Positions 1 through 8,841 of a stretch of DNA of 64,000 nt are shown here, piece by piece. The notes beneath the pieces were generated by a model. The model saw nothing but the letters and a program-made list of their open reading frames with translations, made no database searches and had not been told where the DNA came from. Source of the DNA: Candidatus Poribacteria bacterium (GTDB taxonomy: Bacteria > Poribacteria > WGA-4E > WGA-3G); contig OY282386.1 of assembly GCA_958295945.1 (NCBI GenBank), positions 3,466,204 to 3,530,203 on the forward strand, given 5' to 3'. Made by a program: the position numbers and the translations under genes. The first letter of the stretch is position 1. Every line of letters begins with the position of its first letter.

Positions 1-171
1 AGTATCACTCTTTTGACGTTCATCGGTTTCAAGGATTTGTACTTCTGCATCTTTTAGTGGTTTTCCGGTTGTTTGATTATAGACTGTGCCTTCAATTGTG
101 CCTGTCTGTGCAAAAACTGTTAATGGTGTAATAGTTAACAGTAATAGATAAATTAAAATGTGTTTTTTCAT
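1..171 (-). CDS. secreted protein with carboxypeptidase-regulatory-like domain, 5' part only
   Basis: The window edge cuts this gene, leaving 57 codons. They begin with a signal peptide (MKKHILIYLLLLTITPLTVF, cleavage likely after the following Ala). The mature part starts QTGTIEGTVYNQTTGKPLKD, typical of the beta-sandwich (carboxypeptidase-regulatory-like or CNA-B type) domain found at the N-terminus of exported proteins and TonB-linked receptors. The ATG is at 169-171 and a TAGGAG ribosome site lies at 185-190. The IS630 element ends directly upstream of that site at 191, so the native promoter has probably been displaced. The overall function cannot be told from this piece. Confidence 0.7.
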   Translation of the reverse strand, partial: MKKHILIYLLLLTITPLTVFAQTGTIEGTVYNQTTGKPLKDAEVQILETDERQKSDT

Positions 172-203
172 TTAAGAGCAATAACTCCTATTTATAGTAA
201 ACT

Positions 204-782
204 TTATATTTTATGATACATGTTTATAACTTCATCAATGGTTCCATCTGCCTTGTCCTCTCTAAGCCGTTTGATATTGGCAAAGTCATGTTCAATCGGA
301 TTGTCCTCAGGTGAATAAAGTGGCAAAAACAATACCTCTGCTCCCGATGCTTCTATCAACTCACGGGTGCGATGCGTCTTGTGTATCTTGGCATTATCAA
401 GAACCATCACGTCTGAGACAGACAACCTTGGACATAAATAGGTTTCAAGCCAAGCATTGAAACACGCAGCATCGCAGCTACCATCAAACAAACATGGTGC
501 CGTAAAAGTGGAATCGATACGCGCAGCGACCAGTGTTGTTGTTCGTGTTCTAGTGCCTGAGATCAAATCTAAAACAGTTTCACCTTTCGGAGCATACCCA
601 TGCCGTCTATAACTCTCAGCACGAAAACTGCATTCATCAACATAAACTATCTTTTTCCCAGCGTCGTGTTTCTCGGCGAGTGCCTGAAGGTAGACTTGTC
701 GTTTCTCGTCGCACCGCTCCTTGTATCCGAGTGTCTTTTTTTTCGCGTGATACCGAGTTTTCGGAGTCCATAACCGATACAA
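204..782 (-). CDS. IS630 transposase, DDE catalytic frame (orfB)
   Basis: This is the RNase-H-fold catalytic part of the transposase. The three acidic residues are visible in order: Asp in IVYVDECSF, Asp in VMVLDNAKIHK, and Glu in SPEDNPIEHDF. The ATG at 782 is probably not used. The natural route in is a -1 frameshift from orfA at the A8 run, after which the sequence reads KKKTLGYKERCDEKRQ, as in fused family members. The frame is intact to its stop at 204, just inside the left inverted repeat. No further damage is seen, so the element may still be active. Confidence 0.85.
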   Translation of the reverse strand: MYRLWTPKTRYHAKKKTLGYKERCDEKRQVYLQALAEKHDAGKKIVYVDECSFRAESYRRHGYAPKGETVLDLISGTRTRTTTLVAARIDSTFTAPCLFDGSCDAACFNAWLETYLCPRLSVSDVMVLDNAKIHKTHRTRELIEASGAEVLFLPLYSPEDNPIEHDFANIKRLREDKADGTIDEVINMYHKI

Positions 783-1042
783 AACTCTGAAACACCGAAG
801 TGTGCAGCACGCTCTTTTTGTGTCAAGTCTGGGAAATCAGCGACATGTTTTCTGAGTGCCTCCTCATCAATCACTCTCATTTTTTTGGGTCCCGTTTTTC
901 TAATGGCAAACGGGTCGTCAGCTGCTAACCATCTATCAATAGTTGAGCGGGCAACGGAAAACAGACGGGAAGCTTCAGATTTTTTCCCGCCAGCTTCAAC
1001 AAAATCTAAAATGCGTTTTCGCAAATCTGGTGAATGTGCCAT
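647..1042 (-). CDS. IS630 transposase, N-terminal helix-turn-helix frame (orfA)
   Basis: It begins MAHSPDLRKRILDFVEAGGK, a typical IS630 start, and holds two helix-turn-helix segments (about residues 5-45 and 65-105) that bind the element's ends. The start at 1042 is preferred over an ATG nine bases upstream because family members begin with MAHS. After residues GITRKK the frame runs off the family sequence and stops at 647. A -1 slip on the A8 run at 736-743 would join it to the catalytic frame and give one protein of about 279 residues, the usual family length. Without the slip this product is a DNA-binding fragment. Confidence 0.8.
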   Translation of the reverse strand: MAHSPDLRKRILDFVEAGGKKSEASRLFSVARSTIDRWLAADDPFAIRKTGPKKMRVIDEEALRKHVADFPDLTQKERAAHFGVSEFCIGYGLRKLGITRKKRHSDTRSGATRNDKSTFRHSPRNTTLGKR

Positions 1043-1125
1043 GGGAAACATATTCTAACAAAAAACAAAAAAATGTATCAATAATTCTAAATGTCACTAT
1101 AAATAACCCTGATATGACAACGATA

Positions 1126-2043
1126 TTACTCATTCGGTTTATTTTCTTTAGATGAGACAAGGACGTTGAGACCATTCTTGATGATCTCGATTGTCGCAGG
1201 GGTTTCACACATCGGTTCGCCATCGGCATAAAGCATCACGGGTGGATTGGTTTCAATTTTTAAGCTGCGTGTTTGATGTATTTCAACAGCAGGATGAAAT
1301 GTATGTCCACCCCAAAACAGCGTAACCATCAACCCGAGCACCGTAAAGGATGAGACTGAACGAATGATACAGACATCAAATAGTCCATCGTCAAAACGAG
1401 CATTTGGAACAATCTTAAATCCACCGCCGTAACTACTTGTATTTCCAGTTGCGGTGAGTAGAATTGGACTTTCATATATCCCGAAGTCTCCTTCAATACG
1501 AACAGATGGACATTCATAGTCTTTGAGTGTTACTATTGCGGCGTAAATATATGATGCAGTTCCTGCAAATGGTGTGGAGCGAGATGCCGCAAGACGGCTT
1601 ACTTCAGTATCGTAACCACACGTGGCAATCGTGGTAAAATAGTGTTCACTTCCTTTTTCTGAACGGACATGTCCTAAATCCATACTTTTTATTGTGCCAG
1701 TTAACAAAGTTTGAATGGCTTGCTGAGGCTTTCGTGAAATGTTCATAGCAGTTGCTAAGTCATTACCACGTCCACACGGGAGAACTCCTAAAGTAATATC
1801 TGTATTGCCTGCAATCGTATTGACGACTTCGTGGAGCGTTCCGTCACCTCCACAAGTATATATCCGTTTGATACCGTTTGAGATAGCTTCCTGAGTAAAA
1901 CGTTTGGCATCTCCCATCCCGGTAGTTAGTTTCAACTCTCCTTCACGCCCAGCAGATGTCAGTGTCTTGTGCGCTTGTTCGGCAACAGGTTTGCCTTTAC
2001 CTTTACCAGAAATTGGGTTTGCGATGAGTATGTATTCGTCCAT
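1126..2043 (-). CDS. diacylglycerol kinase family lipid kinase (YegS/DgkB type)
   Basis: A 305-residue cytoplasmic or membrane-associated lipid kinase. The N-terminal alpha/beta domain has the start IANPISGKGKGK and the nucleotide-binding GGDGT at residues 65-69, followed by LGVLPCGRGNDLA, the signature of the DAGK catalytic domain. The C-terminal beta-sandwich half contains ATGNTSSYGGGFKIVPNA. Family members phosphorylate diacylglycerol, sphingoid bases or related lipids; the substrate cannot be told here. Length is normal and an AGGA site precedes the ATG. The IS630 element lies 20 bp beyond its stop. Confidence 0.88.
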   Translation of the reverse strand: MDEYILIANPISGKGKGKPVAEQAHKTLTSAGREGELKLTTGMGDAKRFTQEAISNGIKRIYTCGGDGTLHEVVNTIAGNTDITLGVLPCGRGNDLATAMNISRKPQQAIQTLLTGTIKSMDLGHVRSEKGSEHYFTTIATCGYDTEVSRLAASRSTPFAGTASYIYAAIVTLKDYECPSVRIEGDFGIYESPILLTATGNTSSYGGGFKIVPNARFDDGLFDVCIIRSVSSFTVLGLMVTLFWGGHTFHPAVEIHQTRSLKIETNPPVMLYADGEPMCETPATIEIIKNGLNVLVSSKENKPNE

Positions 2044-2091
2044 AATACAATCCTGTGCTGATGATGCTAAGAAAGTTTTGATAATAAGATA

Positions 2092-5000
2092 TTACTTTAT
2101 TACAGCAATTTTGCCAACCTTCTTTTGTTCCTCAAATTCAAGTATATAGACATAGATTCCAGTTGCCACATCACCGATTTTACTATTTGTCAGCCACCAT
2201 TCTTTGCTGTTGCCATCGCTTTCTGTAACGTTCAAATTCTCAAGAAGTTCACCCTTGGGCGTAAATAGTTGGATCAGGGTACCTATAGGTATTCTGTCAA
2301 AGGTGATCGCAGCTTTGTCTGATATATTCGGATGGACAGGATTCGGATAGACCCTTAGTTTGGTGAAATCTTTTACTTCAGAAGTATCTTGATTCTGTTG
2401 GAATTTAATGGGACTTGTTGCTACACGAATCGGGTTTTCATCAATATCAGTTAGATTGTTAATTGCAATCTCATATTGGTTTGTTGTATTATTCGTGAGT
2501 GTTCGTAATTCCTCTGGATTGAAGGTTAAGAGTGCACGTGTTCCCATTCTATCTCGGATAGCGGACATTGGCAGAAGTCCTGCCAGTTGGTTCTTTATCC
2601 TCAAAAGATACCGTCGTTCATCGCTTATGGTTGAACTCATCTGCCTGTCAAAGGTAACAATTATCCAATTGGGAACCTGATAGTTAGCATTGACAATATT
2701 GGGAGCAGTGCGTGGTGTAACAGAAACTGCTTCACTACGATTTGTTTCAGTGCCGTTTTCTCCCTTTGCAGTGACAGCGTACCAATAGGTCTGATCTCTC
2801 TTTACTGTTCTATCCAAATATCTGGTGTTAGAATGGTTCTGTACAATTACTTCAAACTTGGAGTCATCGGGTTCTTTTCCTTTTTCTCCAATTGCACGAT
2901 ACAAAGTGAAACCAATTGGAACATCTGTCGCTTCTATTGCCTTCCATTTAATCTGAACAACCTTTTCTGATATTGGTGTAGCATCAATGTCCCATGGTAT
3001 TAGGGCATCAACTGCGTTAATATCTGTGGCAATAGCGGATTCAATGACATTTAATCTCTCATCAACGTTGATATAGAGTTCGTTGAAACCATTCTGATTC
3101 AAGTCAGCTGAGAGAAGATAAGGTGTTTCAGTAACTTTTTTGTGAAATGTCGGCACAAACGTCGTTCCATCCCATTCCAGAATGTATAGATTCGGAAAGG
3201 TGTGCAATATAAGCTCATTATATCCATCCCCATTGACTTCTGCAATTGCAATGCTGTTACCATTCATCCGATATGGTGCAATCGTTTGCTCCCATAACAA
3301 TCTATATTTACCAGAAATGTTTGTATAAACAAGGAACTTCCAGAAAGGTGATGCGGAAGTAATATTTGGTGGTGAATATGTGCCACCCACAACTAATTCT
3401 GGTATGTCATCCCTTGTTAAATCTCCGGTAGTTAATAACTTAACATCATCTATATTGAGTTTCGTTTGCCACTGTAGATTGAAACTGTCATTTGCCAATC
3501 CAGAGTATACGAATATATCCCCATCATTATCCCCAAACACTATATCTGTATTTCCATCTGCATTGAAGTCATCAATTGCAATCTGTTGTGCAAAGATGTT
3601 ATTTCCTTCTGTTTCATCAGTTAATTCAGCAGTTATGTCAAACTGGTTATTTCCTCTATTCTCAAAGATAAGAATTCGGTTATTATTGTTATCTACCCCA
3701 ATGATCTCAACTTTTCCATCACCATCAAGGTCAGCACTCTTTCCACCTGAGATGAAAGGTGTCTCCCAGACAATTTGGGTCGGATATCCCTTTGGTGTTT
3801 TGCTTTCTAATAAGAAAGTACGTTCAGTATCACTGGCAAGGACTTCCAGTAATCCATCTGAGTCCGTATCTCCAACAGACCACGGTTTAAATGTCGCTAA
3901 ATCAATCTCTGTATTCTGACTAACAACAGATTCAGCAACACTCACATTTTGAGTAAGTGTGTGTACCAGGTTTAATTTTCCTGCTGGTGAGCGTTCGTAT
4001 ATGACAAGACTTTTAGGTACTATAAGACTTTTTGGAGATGGATCAGATAATGGTGTTGCAACAAGTTCTTGCAATCCATCTTTATCAAAATCTGCAACTG
4101 TATTTGCAATTTGTAGTGCTGAAATACCGAGACTTGTATCTACAAAACCGTTTGGAGAAATTGCACTACCGATAACATCAATTGTATAATACTTCCCATT
4201 GTTATTATCAATCGTTTCTAATCCGACAGTATTCAGCGCGGTAATGTAGAATTGATATTTTCCTGATGTAAAATCAAGAGAAAATAGATGTTCTTTGCCT
4301 AGTTGTCTCTCCTCAATAGGAACAAAGGATGAGATCCTATCGCTTTTTCTATAATAAAATGTGCAACGGGTTATATCGTCTGTTGCCCAAGAAAAAACAC
4401 TTGTAGTACTGTTACCATATAACGTTTCAGTGGCGTTGATGGATAAGATATTCGGTGGTGATCGGTCTACCGTTACAACAACCTGATCGTGGGTTTGTGT
4501 TCCGTCTCTTCCAGTAACGACAAGACGTACTGTGTAGATGTCTTCGGGTATAGTTGTAGTATCCCAAGTAGCTAAGTGTTCACCTGCTTTCGGCGTTGTT
4601 ACGGGTTCGGTGAAAGGTGCAAATGAAGTTGGAACAGAAGAACTGCCATATAGGAGCTGCCACTGCTCAAATTTATAGCCGCCTGCTGTCCCAATAAATG
4701 TGATTGAATTTGAACCACCACTATTCGTTTGAGGCAGATGAATTCGGGCATGCATAACTCCACTTGATAGTAAAGCACGTTCTGCATTAAGTGTTCCTGC
4801 ACCTACGAGTTTTGGATCAGGTTCATCACTATCTTCTTGGTGGATAACATCAGAGGACTGGATGAGGATTTGTCTAACCTCTTCGTGTGTGAGTGCAGGA
4901 CGTTTTGAAAGCATCAATGCAGCAACACCTGCAACATGGGGTGCTGCCATAGAAGTACCCGTTAAGGTGCGATAATTGTTGTTGATTTGTGTACTTAGAA

Positions 5001-6123
5001 TACCATTACCGGGAGCACCGATATCTACTGAAGCACCGAAATTGGTTCTATGGAAACGTTGTTTGTCTTGAGTTGTGGAGGCAACAGAGAGGACTTTTTG
5101 ATATGCGGCAGGAAAGAAACTGTCTGATTCCTTTGAATTTCCGGCAGCTCCGATTAATAACACACCTTGTGCATGAGCATAATTGATAGCATCCTGAATG
5201 ACAAAGGAGTGTTGATTACTTCCCCAACTCATATTGATGATGCGTGCACCGTTATCTGTAGCGTAGACTATGGCAGCTGCAGAATCATCATCCTGCATGC
5301 GTGAACTGCCTCCAAGTGACAGACCTGCGCGAACTGCCATTAATGGACAGTTCCATGCGATGCCAGCGATACCGATACCGTTGTCTGGCATTGCACCTGC
5401 AATCCCAGCAACATGCGTTCCGTGTCCAGATTCATCAATCGGTTCATTGTCTCCATCAATGAAATCTCCTTCTGCCTGCACATTAGGGGCATCGGTGAAA
5501 TCCCAACCGTGTATGTCATCAATGTATCCGTTCCCATCATCGTCCAACCCATTCTCAGGTATCTCACCAGGATTCACCCAGATTTTTTGTTTCAGGTCTT
5601 CGTGTCTATAATCTATCCCAGAATCAATTATAGCAATGATTACATCCTTATTTCCTTTTTCAACTGCCCAAGTTTCTGGTAATTTTATCAACGGCAAACT
5701 CCACTGTTCAGGATATTGTGGATCGTTAGGAACAATTGAATCTGCTAATGTTGGACGCAAGTAATTATAGGTAACCTTTTCAATAAGATTGCTCTCCTCA
5801 AACGTTGTCTTGAGTTTTTGCACGTCTGTAGTAATTGAAAACCTAAGAAGATATGTCCTCTGTAATTTTGATGAACTTGTAGAAATTGGAAAAATAGGTT
5901 TCTGCGATTCAACATTGTGCCTTGCTAATAGGACTGAAATGGATGATCTGGATTGCAGAAGTTGCAATTCTGTTGCGGCTTCTGGAGTTAGTCGAATTAA
6001 TAACTCTCCTGGGGTGATTTCAGGTGTGGCGGCATTCCCGTTGTTAGTAGTATAACAACTGATTATTCCGATTATCAGGAAGATCGATAAGTGTAGAATG
6101 ACTTTTGGGTGCTGCTGATTCAT
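2092..6123 (-). CDS. secreted S8 subtilisin-like protease with FG-GAP repeats and type-IX-like C-terminus
   Basis: A 1343-residue exported protease. The N-terminus is hydrophobic and ends in IGIISC, which could be a lipobox. An I9-type propeptide region follows (about 35-120). The catalytic triad is Asp167 (IAIIDSGIDY), His234 (GHGTHVAGIAG) and Ser391 (GTSMAAPHVAG), with Asn329 for the oxyanion hole. Residues about 680-1040 carry repeated D-x-D-x-D-G calcium-type motifs of FG-GAP/VCBS propeller blades. A fibronectin-III-like segment follows. The last 90 residues start RVYPNPVHP and end in a beta-rich tail, like the sorting domain of the type IX secretion system. An AGGAA site precedes the start. 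It lies 6 bp downstream of the next gene, so the two are probably co-transcribed. Substrates are unknown. Confidence 0.88.
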   Translation of the reverse strand: MNQQHPKVILHLSIFLIIGIISCYTTNNGNAATPEITPGELLIRLTPEAATELQLLQSRSSISVLLARHNVESQKPIFPISTSSSKLQRTYLLRFSITTDVQKLKTTFEESNLIEKVTYNYLRPTLADSIVPNDPQYPEQWSLPLIKLPETWAVEKGNKDVIIAIIDSGIDYRHEDLKQKIWVNPGEIPENGLDDDGNGYIDDIHGWDFTDAPNVQAEGDFIDGDNEPIDESGHGTHVAGIAGAMPDNGIGIAGIAWNCPLMAVRAGLSLGGSSRMQDDDSAAAIVYATDNGARIINMSWGSNQHSFVIQDAINYAHAQGVLLIGAAGNSKESDSFFPAAYQKVLSVASTTQDKQRFHRTNFGASVDIGAPGNGILSTQINNNYRTLTGTSMAAPHVAGVAALMLSKRPALTHEEVRQILIQSSDVIHQEDSDEPDPKLVGAGTLNAERALLSSGVMHARIHLPQTNSGGSNSITFIGTAGGYKFEQWQLLYGSSSVPTSFAPFTEPVTTPKAGEHLATWDTTTIPEDIYTVRLVVTGRDGTQTHDQVVVTVDRSPPNILSINATETLYGNSTTSVFSWATDDITRCTFYYRKSDRISSFVPIEERQLGKEHLFSLDFTSGKYQFYITALNTVGLETIDNNNGKYYTIDVIGSAISPNGFVDTSLGISALQIANTVADFDKDGLQELVATPLSDPSPKSLIVPKSLVIYERSPAGKLNLVHTLTQNVSVAESVVSQNTEIDLATFKPWSVGDTDSDGLLEVLASDTERTFLLESKTPKGYPTQIVWETPFISGGKSADLDGDGKVEIIGVDNNNNRILIFENRGNNQFDITAELTDETEGNNIFAQQIAIDDFNADGNTDIVFGDNDGDIFVYSGLANDSFNLQWQTKLNIDDVKLLTTGDLTRDDIPELVVGGTYSPPNITSASPFWKFLVYTNISGKYRLLWEQTIAPYRMNGNSIAIAEVNGDGYNELILHTFPNLYILEWDGTTFVPTFHKKVTETPYLLSADLNQNGFNELYINVDERLNVIESAIATDINAVDALIPWDIDATPISEKVVQIKWKAIEATDVPIGFTLYRAIGEKGKEPDDSKFEVIVQNHSNTRYLDRTVKRDQTYWYAVTAKGENGTETNRSEAVSVTPRTAPNIVNANYQVPNWIIVTFDRQMSSTISDERRYLLRIKNQLAGLLPMSAIRDRMGTRALLTFNPEELRTLTNNTTNQYEIAINNLTDIDENPIRVATSPIKFQQNQDTSEVKDFTKLRVYPNPVHPNISDKAAITFDRIPIGTLIQLFTPKGELLENLNVTESDGNSKEWWLTNSKIGDVATGIYVYILEFEEQKKVGKIAVIK

Positions 6124-6129
6124 ACGATA

Positions 6130-7056
6130 CTATTCCTGTTGTTCATCTTCTAAAATGTCAGTTATTTTCCCAGTCTTGTCGTCAATAACTGCAATTGCGA
6201 GATTACCCCAACCGTGGTTATAGAAACTGACTGTCCATGCAAAACCTTGAAACCATGCATATTCACGAACACCTTTATGGTCTGATATTAAGCTCTTTAT
6301 ACGTAGATTGGTTTTAGCAATGTTAAGTATTGTTTCTTTTGTTTTCTGTGTTACATTTTGTTTGATCGGTTTCTGTAGTTGTCCGTTCTTACCTATTTTT
6401 ATCTCTGTTGGTAATTTCCTGAGTGTTGGTTTCGCAAGTGTTCTGAGTAAAGTTGCGTGTCGTAGATATGCATCGCGTTTTTCAACATATTCTTTCAATC
6501 CATAGGCAATTGGTATTTTATCGTATTGCATAGCACACATCTCAGCGGCATCTGCTTCAAGTTTTAGGACTCTTTTATAATCCTTTCTCAGTTCAGCGCG
6601 TTCCTGCTGTTCTTTAAAAAAGGTGGCATATACACCAAAATTGTAGAACCTATCTGGATAGTGTGGTAACCACGTATTCATGAATTTAGCGATCTTTTCA
6701 CGTTCTGTCTTTAGGACATTCTCAGACGTTTTTGACTTTTTCCATGCGTCTTTAGCCTGCTCAAGGTGAAATTGTCTCTGTTCCTGAATTTCAAGTGCTT
6801 CCTTTTCTGTTCGTTCCATCCATTTTTCATATCCACTGTTTTTGTAGTAATTGTGTGCAATATTGTTCATTGGAATTGAAATAAGATTGAGACATTCTGC
6901 GGCTGTTTCGTGCCATAGAGCCAGTCTACCGAAATCTCCGCGTTGTTTGTATATTCTGATAAAGATGTTTGCATTGGCGGTACCTTCAAGAATGGCATCA
7001 CACGGTCTCGGGAGTATGAGTAGAATCGAGATGAATAGTAATACAACTTTCCTCAT
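6130..7056 (-). CDS. secreted protein of unknown function with PepSY-like C-terminus
   Basis: I do not recognise this 308-residue protein. It has a signal peptide (MRKVVLLFISILLILPRPCDA). The middle (about 75-225) is charged and helical, rich in Lys, Glu and Gln. The last 55 residues (WTVSFYNHGWGNLAIAVIDD, then KTGKITDILE) read like a PepSY-type beta hairpin, a fold often found in protease-associated proteins. It lies 6 bp upstream of the subtilase start and 8 bp downstream of the epimerase gene. Its position next to a secreted protease makes a role as protease partner possible, but that is inference. Confidence 0.65.
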   Translation of the reverse strand: MRKVVLLFISILLILPRPCDAILEGTANANIFIRIYKQRGDFGRLALWHETAAECLNLISIPMNNIAHNYYKNSGYEKWMERTEKEALEIQEQRQFHLEQAKDAWKKSKTSENVLKTEREKIAKFMNTWLPHYPDRFYNFGVYATFFKEQQERAELRKDYKRVLKLEADAAEMCAMQYDKIPIAYGLKEYVEKRDAYLRHATLLRTLAKPTLRKLPTEIKIGKNGQLQKPIKQNVTQKTKETILNIAKTNLRIKSLISDHKGVREYAWFQGFAWTVSFYNHGWGNLAIAVIDDKTGKITDILEDEQQE

Positions 7057-7064
7057 AGTTTAGC

Positions 7065-8180
7065 TCATTTGGATTGATCTATTAGAAATATCCGCACGGT
7101 TGCTGAAAACACCTCATCAGGTGCAAGTACAATCACACCTGCTGGAATTCCTTTTGCTTCTAAATTAATAGCATCTGTAGGGCAAGTGTAAGGTTCAAAA
7201 CAGATAGCATCTCTATCTGGTGGCGTATAAACCACTAATTCTCTAAATTGTCCATCTGATTCCATCACCATACCGTGTCCTGTCCCTTTATTTTCAATGC
7301 TACACCGACTTACACCGTCAACAAAATTGACATCTGTGAAGACATGATCAAGTTTGAGTTTTTCAAACGGTTGTCCATAACGTAAATCAAGCGTTCCATC
7401 AACATCAAGCTGCCTACCTGTTGGAACAAGCACATCATCTAATTCCCAATATTTGTTAGCAGGAACCGTTATTACAGCTTTTGACGCATCCGCGTTAGCG
7501 GAAATGTCTACACTAAAATATGGATGTATACCAAACCCCATCGGCATATTACTCTCTCCCGTATTCTTAATGACAATACCCATTGTCAATACGCCATCTG
7601 TAATTGTATAGGTAATCTCAATTGTGAATGGAAATGGATATTGTCTGATGATATCTGGGAAATCTTGTGAGTTCAATGAACATACCAATGTTGCTCCGTT
7701 TTCATCGGCAGTATGTTTTTCAACTTTATAGGATCGATTCAAAAGTAGACCGTGTATTGTCGTATGAGATTCAGATTCTTTGTCAAACTGATATGTGTTT
7801 CCTTCAAATTCCCATTTTCCATTTCGTATTCGGTTTGGAAAAGGGAATAATATAGGATTGCCGTAAGCAGTTGGACGTTGTTCCAATGTTTTCAAATCAG
7901 GTGGTGGATCTATCAAGTGATACCAATAATTTCCATCACTTACCCTGAACGCGTAGCAATTATTTCCGAGTGCAGGAACAATTTCTGCAATAGCTACTCC
8001 TTCTTGTTCTATGGAGTAGATATCATAACCGTCTGACTGTAATGATTTACCTGCTATATAAGTTATTTGTGGCATTGTTTTACCTTTATCAGCGTTAACA
8101 AGTGTTTTTGAAAGCAATAGAATAGCACAAATTGTTCCAAGACAGAGGAGAAAGAGAATAGAGAAGGTATTAGACTTCAT
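7065..8180 (-). CDS. aldose 1-epimerase family protein, membrane-anchored or secreted
   Basis: A galactose-mutarotase-like beta-sandwich protein of 371 residues. Motifs include GNPILFPFPNRIRNGKW (substrate-pocket Asn-Arg), TIHGLLLNRSY (catalytic-type His) and GFGIHPYF (second His). Family members interconvert the alpha and beta anomers of sugars. I place the start at MKSNTFSILF (8180), because this gives a clean N-terminal hydrophobic segment and avoids overlap with the ThuA gene; a longer frame opens at 8312. The N-terminal helix suggests export or an inner-membrane anchor, which is unusual for cytoplasmic mutarotases. It is 10 bp downstream of the ThuA gene, suggesting joint use in sugar handling. 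Confidence 0.82.
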   Translation of the reverse strand: MKSNTFSILFLLCLGTICAILLLSKTLVNADKGKTMPQITYIAGKSLQSDGYDIYSIEQEGVAIAEIVPALGNNCYAFRVSDGNYWYHLIDPPPDLKTLEQRPTAYGNPILFPFPNRIRNGKWEFEGNTYQFDKESESHTTIHGLLLNRSYKVEKHTADENGATLVCSLNSQDFPDIIRQYPFPFTIEITYTITDGVLTMGIVIKNTGESNMPMGFGIHPYFSVDISANADASKAVITVPANKYWELDDVLVPTGRQLDVDGTLDLRYGQPFEKLKLDHVFTDVNFVDGVSRCSIENKGTGHGMVMESDGQFRELVVYTPPDRDAICFEPYTCPTDAINLEAKGIPAGVIVLAPDEVFSATVRIFLIDQSK

Positions 8181-8190
8181 TGCTTTTATC

Positions 8191-8808
8191 TCAACTCTTT
8201 TTACCGCACCACTGAATACTGCGCTGCAATACCTCACGGAAGTTCGGATTTGAATAGGTAACGTTGTCATGTCCACTCTGGAGACAGAAAATACGTGAAT
8301 TCGCATATTCACGTGTCCAACCTAACACGTCCATACTGTCTGGATGATTGGTTGTTAGCAGGATAGTGCTATCTTCACCTGCTGATGTCATCGTATAGGT
8401 TTCGTCACCCAATTCCCAATCGGATAGTCCTTCGGTGATAGGGTGAGACTTATCTGCGATTTGCACTTGAAATGTCTGTTTTGGAAAGTAGTCAAACTCA
8501 GCCCGTTCATCAATTCCGCACATATCAGAGAAAGCATCCCATTCTGGAAATGCGAGAATAGCATGGTGTAGGATGACAATACCTTGTCCTTTTTCAGTCA
8601 ATCCCAAAATAGATTTTGCTTGTGTCTCTGTTGGATATGGTCGGTGAAAGTTATAAAAAACAACGGTGTCATATTCATTCTGCATTGGATTATCCACAAA
8701 GTCATCTAAATCTTCTCTGACAAACGTTATGCTTTCCATACCTTGAAAAACTGCGTCAAAATCTTTTTCGCGAAATCCGTGTTCTCCTGTTACGACTGCT
8801 ATATCCAT
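8191..8808 (-). CDS. ThuA-like domain protein
   Basis: A 205-residue protein with the class I glutamine-amidotransferase-like fold of the ThuA (trehalose utilisation) family. It starts MDIAVVTGEHGFREKDFDAV and contains GQGIVILHHAILAF followed by a Ser-His-Pro-Ile-Thr segment (KSHPITEGLSDW) and LGWTREYANSRIFCLQSGHD, all typical. The biochemical role of the family is poorly defined; members often sit beside sugar oxidoreductases and epimerases, as here. No signal peptide is seen. A second, diverged ThuA protein lies at 30420-31223. Confidence 0.85.
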   Translation of the reverse strand: MDIAVVTGEHGFREKDFDAVFQGMESITFVREDLDDFVDNPMQNEYDTVVFYNFHRPYPTETQAKSILGLTEKGQGIVILHHAILAFPEWDAFSDMCGIDERAEFDYFPKQTFQVQIADKSHPITEGLSDWELGDETYTMTSAGEDSTILLTTNHPDSMDVLGWTREYANSRIFCLQSGHDNVTYSNPNFREVLQRSIQWCGKKS

Positions 8809-8841
8809 AAACGTCTATCTCCTATTGCAAACAATTTTGCA

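Larger units (their letters stand above)
191..1103 (-). mobile_element. IS630-family insertion sequence, 913 bp
   Basis: A complete element. It is bounded by imperfect terminal inverted repeats of about 30 bp, at 191-222 and 1072-1103 (both ends read TTTATAGT inward). TA dinucleotides lie directly outside at 189-190 and 1104-1105, the target duplication made by IS630/Tc1-type elements. It carries two overlapping transposase frames on the minus strand, joined by a run of eight A on the coding strand (736-743). It sits between the lipid kinase gene and the truncated secreted-protein gene. Confidence 0.85.

Noticed and set aside
3380-3919. Plus-strand open frame opposite the subtilase
   Set aside because: It is the complement of the FG-GAP repeat region, has no ribosome site, and its sequence is low-complexity Ser/Pro text typical of an antisense shadow. 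Similar shadows opposite PafA, Arc, RecA, ArgH and the hydrolases were dropped for the same reason.
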